Assembly (NCBI GenBank): GCA_902781515.1
Contig: CACZJU010000002.1
Coordinates: 62,001 to 126,000 of the forward strand
Length of the DNA: 64,000 nucleotides
Origin: an uncultured Bacteroidales bacterium
GTDB taxonomy: Bacteria > Bacteroidota > Bacteroidia > Bacteroidales > Bacteroidaceae
Direction: 5' to 3'
The notes beneath the pieces were generated by a model. That model was not told where the DNA came from and made no database searches. It saw nothing but the letters and a program-made list of their open reading frames with translations. The position numbers and the translations under genes were made by a program. Below are positions 60,697 to 64,000 of the stretch, one piece after another. The number at the start of each line of letters is the position of its first letter. Position 1 is the stretch's first letter.

Positions 60697-61433
60697 CACG
60701 TATTCATGCCGCCATCGACTTGGATGACCTGACCGGTGACATAGGAGCTGAGGTCGCTGGCAAGGTAGAGAGCTGTGTTGGCAATGTCCTCAACCTGTCC
60801 GCCACGACGAAGGGGTATCTTCTTCTTCCATTCCTCGCGAACCTCTTCGCTGAGAGCAGCAGTCATGGCTGTCTCAATGAAACCGGGGGCAATGGCGTTG
60901 GCACGAATGCCCTTGGGACCCATTTCCTGAGCTATTGACTTCGCGAGTGCGATGAGACCAGCCTTAGAAGCAGCATAGTTGGCCTGTCCGGCATTGCCAT
61001 GAACACCAACCACTGATGCCATGTTGATGATGCTGCCGCCACGCTGACGCATCATGATGGGAACACAGGCGTGGATGAAGTTGAAGGCCGACTTCAGATT
61101 GACGGCAATCACAGCATCCCACTGCTGTTCGCTCATGCGCAGCATCAGTCCGTCCTTGGTGATACCGGCATTGTTGACAAGAATATCTATCGAGCCAAAC
61201 TCTTCCTTCACTTGTGCCACCACCTGCTCTGTCTGAGCAAAGTCGGCAGCATTAGAGGCATAGCTTTTTGCCTTTACGCCAAGGGCTGCGAGTTCCTGTT
61301 CTGTTTCGAGATTCACCTCAAGGTCGGTGAATGCTATGTTGGCGCCCTCTTGGGCAAACTTCATGGCAATGGCTTTGCCGATTCCACGTGCCGCACCTGT
61401 GATGAGTGCGGTCTTTCCTTCCAATAATTTCAT
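60696..61433 (-). CDS. fabG: 3-oxoacyl-[acyl-carrier-protein] reductase
   Basis: The 245-residue short-chain dehydrogenase has TALITGAARGIGKAIAMKFA (NADPH binding), LVNNAGITKDGLMLRMSEQQ, the catalytic Ser in IINMASVVGVHGN, YAASKAG (Tyr/Lys) and VIQVDGGMNT at the end. These are the standard FabG features; it reduces beta-ketoacyl-ACP in fatty-acid synthesis. ATG 61433 is preferred to a TTG at 61436. It lies 21 bases after the TetR stop, within an AT-rich TCAATTTTCAATT tract (61435-61471). Confidence 0.93.
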   Translation of the reverse strand: MKLLEGKTALITGAARGIGKAIAMKFAQEGANIAFTDLEVNLETEQELAALGVKAKSYASNAADFAQTEQVVAQVKEEFGSIDILVNNAGITKDGLMLRMSEQQWDAVIAVNLKSAFNFIHACVPIMMRQRGGSIINMASVVGVHGNAGQANYAASKAGLIALAKSIAQEMGPKGIRANAIAPGFIETAMTAALSEEVREEWKKKIPLRRGGQVEDIANTALYLASDLSSYVTGQVIQVDGGMNT

Positions 61434-61454
61434 CAAATTATCAATTATAAATTT

Positions 61455-62060
61455 TCAATTTTCAATTTTCTCGTCGGGGCGGTCTATTTTTGCCATAGCA
61501 CGATGAATAACCTGTTTCACCATGGGACGGCTGATACTGATGCTGTTGCCCAGACGACCGTAGATGTACGGCACCTCGAGCCCCTTGATGCAATAGTGCA
61601 GTATGTCCACAGACATGCGGATGTTTGTGACATCGAACTTGCCCTGACGTATGCCCTGCATGATTATCTGCTGAATGAGGTCTATCTCCGTCTGGTCGAA
61701 CACCTTGCGAACCTTCTCCACAAGCCAGATGTTGCGGAAGAACTCGGCACGCAGGTTGCCATTACGGACAACGGCTTCCTTGATAAGACTCAGGTGGGCG
61801 TAGATAAGCTGAACGAGCTTGTCCTCGGGTTCGAGTTCCTTAGTAGCAACCAAGCGCAAACGCTGACTCATGCGAGTCATCTCCTGCTCAATGACGGCAT
61901 AGAATACCTCGTCCTTGCTCTTGAAGTAGGTGTAGAGAGTGCGTCGTCCCTTACCAGAAGCCACTGCGATGTCGTTCATCGTAGTATCCTCGACACCATT
62001 CTTTGCGAAGAGGTGACGAGCCATCTCAATTAACTTGTCCCGTGTCTTAGAGGTACCCAT
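61455..62060 (-). CDS. TetR-family transcriptional regulator
   Basis: The 201-residue protein has an N-terminal HTH (MGTSKTRDKLIEMARHLFAK; VEDTTMNDIAVASGKGRRTL YTYFKSKDEVF) and an all-helical ligand domain. It is transcribed with fabG, so a fatty-acid-related regulatory role is likely but inferred. The start at 62060 is chosen over an upstream frame because the -7 box TAACTTTG is at 62069-62076. The last residues (DEKIEN) and stop are encoded by an AT-rich repeat tract that continues into the intergenic space. Confidence 0.9.
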   Translation of the reverse strand: MGTSKTRDKLIEMARHLFAKNGVEDTTMNDIAVASGKGRRTLYTYFKSKDEVFYAVIEQEMTRMSQRLRLVATKELEPEDKLVQLIYAHLSLIKEAVVRNGNLRAEFFRNIWLVEKVRKVFDQTEIDLIQQIIMQGIRQGKFDVTNIRMSVDILHYCIKGLEVPYIYGRLGNSISISRPMVKQVIHRAMAKIDRPDEKIEN

Positions 62061-62136
62061 AATTAGCACAAAGTTACTATATTTAATTAAAAACGAAAAG
62101 AGAAAGGGGAAAAATATCACATTTTGCAGTAATTTA

Positions 62137-62168
62137 TTTGGTCAAACCAAAAAAACTCCTTACCTTTG
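62137..62168 (+). promoter_or_regulatory. Promoter of the initiator tRNA gene
   Basis: TTTG (62137-62140) and TACCTTTG (62161-62168) are 20 bases apart, a consensus Bacteroidetes promoter. The tRNA starts 11 bases later. Confidence 0.8.
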
Positions 62169-62179
62169 CACTCGCAAAT

Positions 62180-62252
62180 CGCGGAGTGGAGCAGTTGGTA
62201 GCTCGCCAGGCTCATAACCTGGAGGTCGCCCGTTCGAGTCGGACCTCCGCAA
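62180..62252 (+). tRNA. Initiator tRNA-fMet (anticodon CAT)
   Basis: The cloverleaf folds with acceptor arm CGCGGAG/CTCCGCA, whose C1-A72 mismatch is the mark of initiator tRNA. The D-arm is GAGC/GCTC with AGTTGGTA loop, the anticodon arm CCAGG-CTCATAA-CCTGG, and the T-loop TTCGAGT. CCA is not encoded. Two details are unusual: only two G-C pairs instead of three next to the anticodon loop, and a C-A mismatch in the T-stem (GCCCG/CGGAC). Confidence 0.93.
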
Positions 62253-62262
62253 CAAAACAAAG

Positions 62263-62298
62263 AGAAGGCCCTCAACACTGAGAGCCTTCTTTCTTTTA
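62263..62298 (+). terminator. Terminator after the tRNA gene, possibly bidirectional
   Basis: AGAAGGC-CCTC and GAG-AGCCTTCT pair around AACACT and are followed by TTCTTTT. The convergent surface-protein gene ends at 62310 and could share it. Confidence 0.85.
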
Positions 62299-62309
62299 TG
62301 TTCGCTTGT

Positions 62310-64000
62310 CTATTTCAATACAGTCTTCTTACGGTTTATGATATATACACCCTTTTGTAATTTACCATTAACCTTCTGACCTGCCATATTATAGACATTT
62401 TCGTTCTTGGATTCTGAATTTTGAATCGAATTAATACCGTCGGGATTAGCAGCAACAACGAGTATGCCCTCGCTGAGTCGGCTGGTGTCCCAAATGAGAC
62501 CTTGTGCTTCGTTGGGCGAGCAGAGGTCGTAAGTGAGTTTTGTGCCGACAGTGATTGTAGAGGCATCGAACAACTGAATCTCGTCGCCAACAGACAGTGC
62601 CAGACCTGAAGCACCGCGAACCACCAGTTTGCCATTGAGTTTCAGAGTTCCTATCTCGCTGAACTTACTGAAGGAGGTCTTCGAACCGATGTAGGTCTGT
62701 ATGGTACCGTTGACGGTAACGTTCTTGCCGCTGAACTTCAGATTGCCTGCAGAATTTGTTTCCGTGATACCACTGCGCAATGTACCATTACTGCTAACTG
62801 TTACGGCACTATTGCCAAGAACGCCCTTACCGCTCAGTGTGGCTCCGCTGGCAATGGTGAGAGTGCCTGAACCCAGCATGATGTTAGTCTTGGAGCTATT
62901 GAGACACAGCTCACCGCCATTTACTCGGCAAGCACCTTGGAAGTCACCAGAGCCAGTGAACGTCATCTTACATGTGCCCACCTTGTTAAACAACACCTTG
63001 TTAGACGAATTGTTATCGGTGATTGTACCAGCAAAACTGAAGTCCTTGCCATCCGAATTACCAACATTCCAAGTATTATCGCCACTAACAGCATTTTGAT
63101 TCATGAAGTTTGAAATAGCCTGGTTGAGCGAGCCGCTGCCAGTAAGACAACCTATAGTGAAGCTCTGGCAAACATTGGTTACACCGCATCCAGAGGCAAT
63201 ATTGAGCGTGGCGTGAGGCATACCCGTAGAGCAGTCGAGAGGCAACCAAATGCCTGTGGTTGTATGCTTGATGGTTCCTTCGAACTGCGACCAGTCGCCA
63301 ATGATGCGCACACGGCTTACAGAGTTGCGAGGCACGATGGTGAGTGTTCCCTCGCCCGTTATCTTATTGTTGTAAGCTGTGTAATATATATATGACAGAT
63401 GCCATGTGCCGCTCTTGCCCTTGGGGATATAGATGGCATGTGAGGTGCATTGTGCATCGTCGTAAAGCGTGCCGCCCTGGAACTCAACTGTAGAAGCAGG
63501 GTTGCTGGTCTCTGCCACCGAACCGGCAGCGATGACCAAGCGCGAGAGACTGCTGTTGCCGGTAAACAGACATCCAGAGCCCTTCTTCGTGAGTTTGGTG
63601 CCCGAAAGCGCTGCTCCCATGCGGAAGTCGCCAGAGCAGTTTATCACACCACCGTCTTCGCCTATCATCTTCATGGGAGAACCCGTCTCCACAGCAGCCG
63701 TAGTCTGCAGCACTGCACCATTCTCAATAGTAAAGAGGTCTGCTTTAGTGGTAATACCGCCTAAGTTTCCAGTGGCTGTGTATTGGTTAGATAACTGACT
63801 AACCTTTGTGGTCCCACCCTTCAAGTGATTACCACCAGTATAGCTGTTGCTACCACCCATGGTTACAGTTCCTGCGCCTTCCTTAATGAACTTGGCATCA
63901 CCATCGATGGAACCGTCGCCGCTGAAAGCATAGGTAAGTGTGTTGTTTACTGTGAAAGTATCTGGTATTACACTGCCATCAATCTTAACTACACGCGAGG
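62310..64000 (-). CDS. Autotransporter-repeat (PATR-like) surface protein, C-terminal part (cut by window edge)
   Basis: The minus-strand frame is open from 64000 to the stop at 62310, so at least 562 residues are present and the start lies outside. Repeats such as FIKEGAGTVTMGGSNSYTGG, LTKKGSGCLFTGNSSLSRLV and FNKVGTCKMTFTGSGDFQGA are autotransporter-associated beta-strand repeats, forming a right-handed beta-helix. The end (VYNMAGQKVNGKLQKGVYII) is a Bacteroidetes sorting-type tail. The linker before it (INSIQNSESKNEN) is encoded by an AT-rich repeat. It is probably secreted and cell-attached; any enzymatic domain would be upstream. ATG 63860 is internal and not the real start. Confidence 0.8.
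   Translation of the reverse strand, partial: SRVVKIDGSVIPDTFTVNNTLTYAFSGDGSIDGDAKFIKEGAGTVTMGGSNSYTGGNHLKGGTTKVSQLSNQYTATGNLGGITTKADLFTIENGAVLQTTAAVETGSPMKMIGEDGGVINCSGDFRMGAALSGTKLTKKGSGCLFTGNSSLSRLVIAAGSVAETSNPASTVEFQGGTLYDDAQCTSHAIYIPKGKSGTWHLSYIYYTAYNNKITGEGTLTIVPRNSVSRVRIIGDWSQFEGTIKHTTTGIWLPLDCSTGMPHATLNIASGCGVTNVCQSFTIGCLTGSGSLNQAISNFMNQNAVSGDNTWNVGNSDGKDFSFAGTITDNNSSNKVLFNKVGTCKMTFTGSGDFQGACRVNGGELCLNSSKTNIMLGSGTLTIASGATLSGKGVLGNSAVTVSSNGTLRSGITETNSAGNLKFSGKNVTVNGTIQTYIGSKTSFSKFSEIGTLKLNGKLVVRGASGLALSVGDEIQLFDASTITVGTKLTYDLCSPNEAQGLIWDTSRLSEGILVVAANPDGINSIQNSESKNENVYNMAGQKVNGKLQKGVYIINRKKTVLK

Overview
The window looks like a chromosomal segment of a Bacteroidales bacterium, most likely a gut or rumen Prevotellaceae (Prevotella/Xylanibacter type). 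The evidence is the recurring Bacteroidetes promoter (-33 TTTG, about 19-21 bases, -7 TAnnTTTG) and the lack of clear Shine-Dalgarno sequences. It also includes a MurF-alanine racemase fusion, a GSCFA protein, a thrA / phosphoglycerate-mutase-like / thrC operon, BspA-type leucine-rich repeats and many secreted plant-polysaccharide enzymes.

Layout. 1-1030 (-): an M56/BlaR1-type sensor protease, cut by the window edge, and its BlaI-type repressor with two operators. 1157-6237 (+): YraN, an XRE-cupin regulator, an acyl-CoA synthetase, LemA and a DUF2207 membrane protein. 6255-18503: a GHL10-type hydrolase (-), uvrA-lplA (+, overlapping), dxs-trkA (-, overlapping), GSCFA and MurF-Alr (+). 18519-21653: a GH53 galactanase fused to leucine-rich repeats.

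21700-30860 is an AT-richer accessory island of small, overlapping, partly broken genes: DUF2442 (frameshifted), a retropepsin-like protease, a structured-RNA region, a coiled-coil membrane protein with an in-frame stop, and a TerB-like protein. Its centre is a graspetide-type RiPP locus: candidate precursor 25389-25664, MvdD-type ATP-grasp ligase 25671-26669, and a fusion of a GNAT domain with a PD-(D/E)XK nuclease 26677-28518. I see no exporter. This is the best candidate for an undescribed system.

30874-31536 is an array of short palindromes with a period near 22 bases around a long inverted repeat. A related array lies at 57030-57512. 31558-38696 (-): a secreted propeller-like protein and the threonine operon. 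38762-50590: pectin, hexosamine and mannan degradation (GH20, GH105, DUF4861, PL26-like, FadL-like porin, GH5), a truncated peptidyl-prolyl isomerase and a DUF4932 metalloprotease. 50688-52385: a YoeB-type toxin-antitoxin pair, an overlapping small-gene cassette and a rod-shaped candidate ncRNA. 52424-56923: a five-gene operon of LPP20-like and CsgG/LpoB-like envelope proteins. 57704-60131: a tandem GH43 gene flanked by two copies of the 3' end of a pseudouridine synthase gene. 60025-62060 (-): TetR, FabG and RluA-type genes. 62180-62252: an initiator tRNA. 62310-64000 (-): an autotransporter-repeat surface protein cut by the window edge.

Two kinds of small repeat recur throughout. AT-rich tracts (AATTGAAAATTG-like, or TGAGAAAATGAG-like) and GC-rich palindromes (CCTCCCCC...GGGGGAGG) sit between genes, and also in frame inside conserved genes (uvrA, thrA, thrC, the kinase gene, GH105) and in signal-peptide cores.
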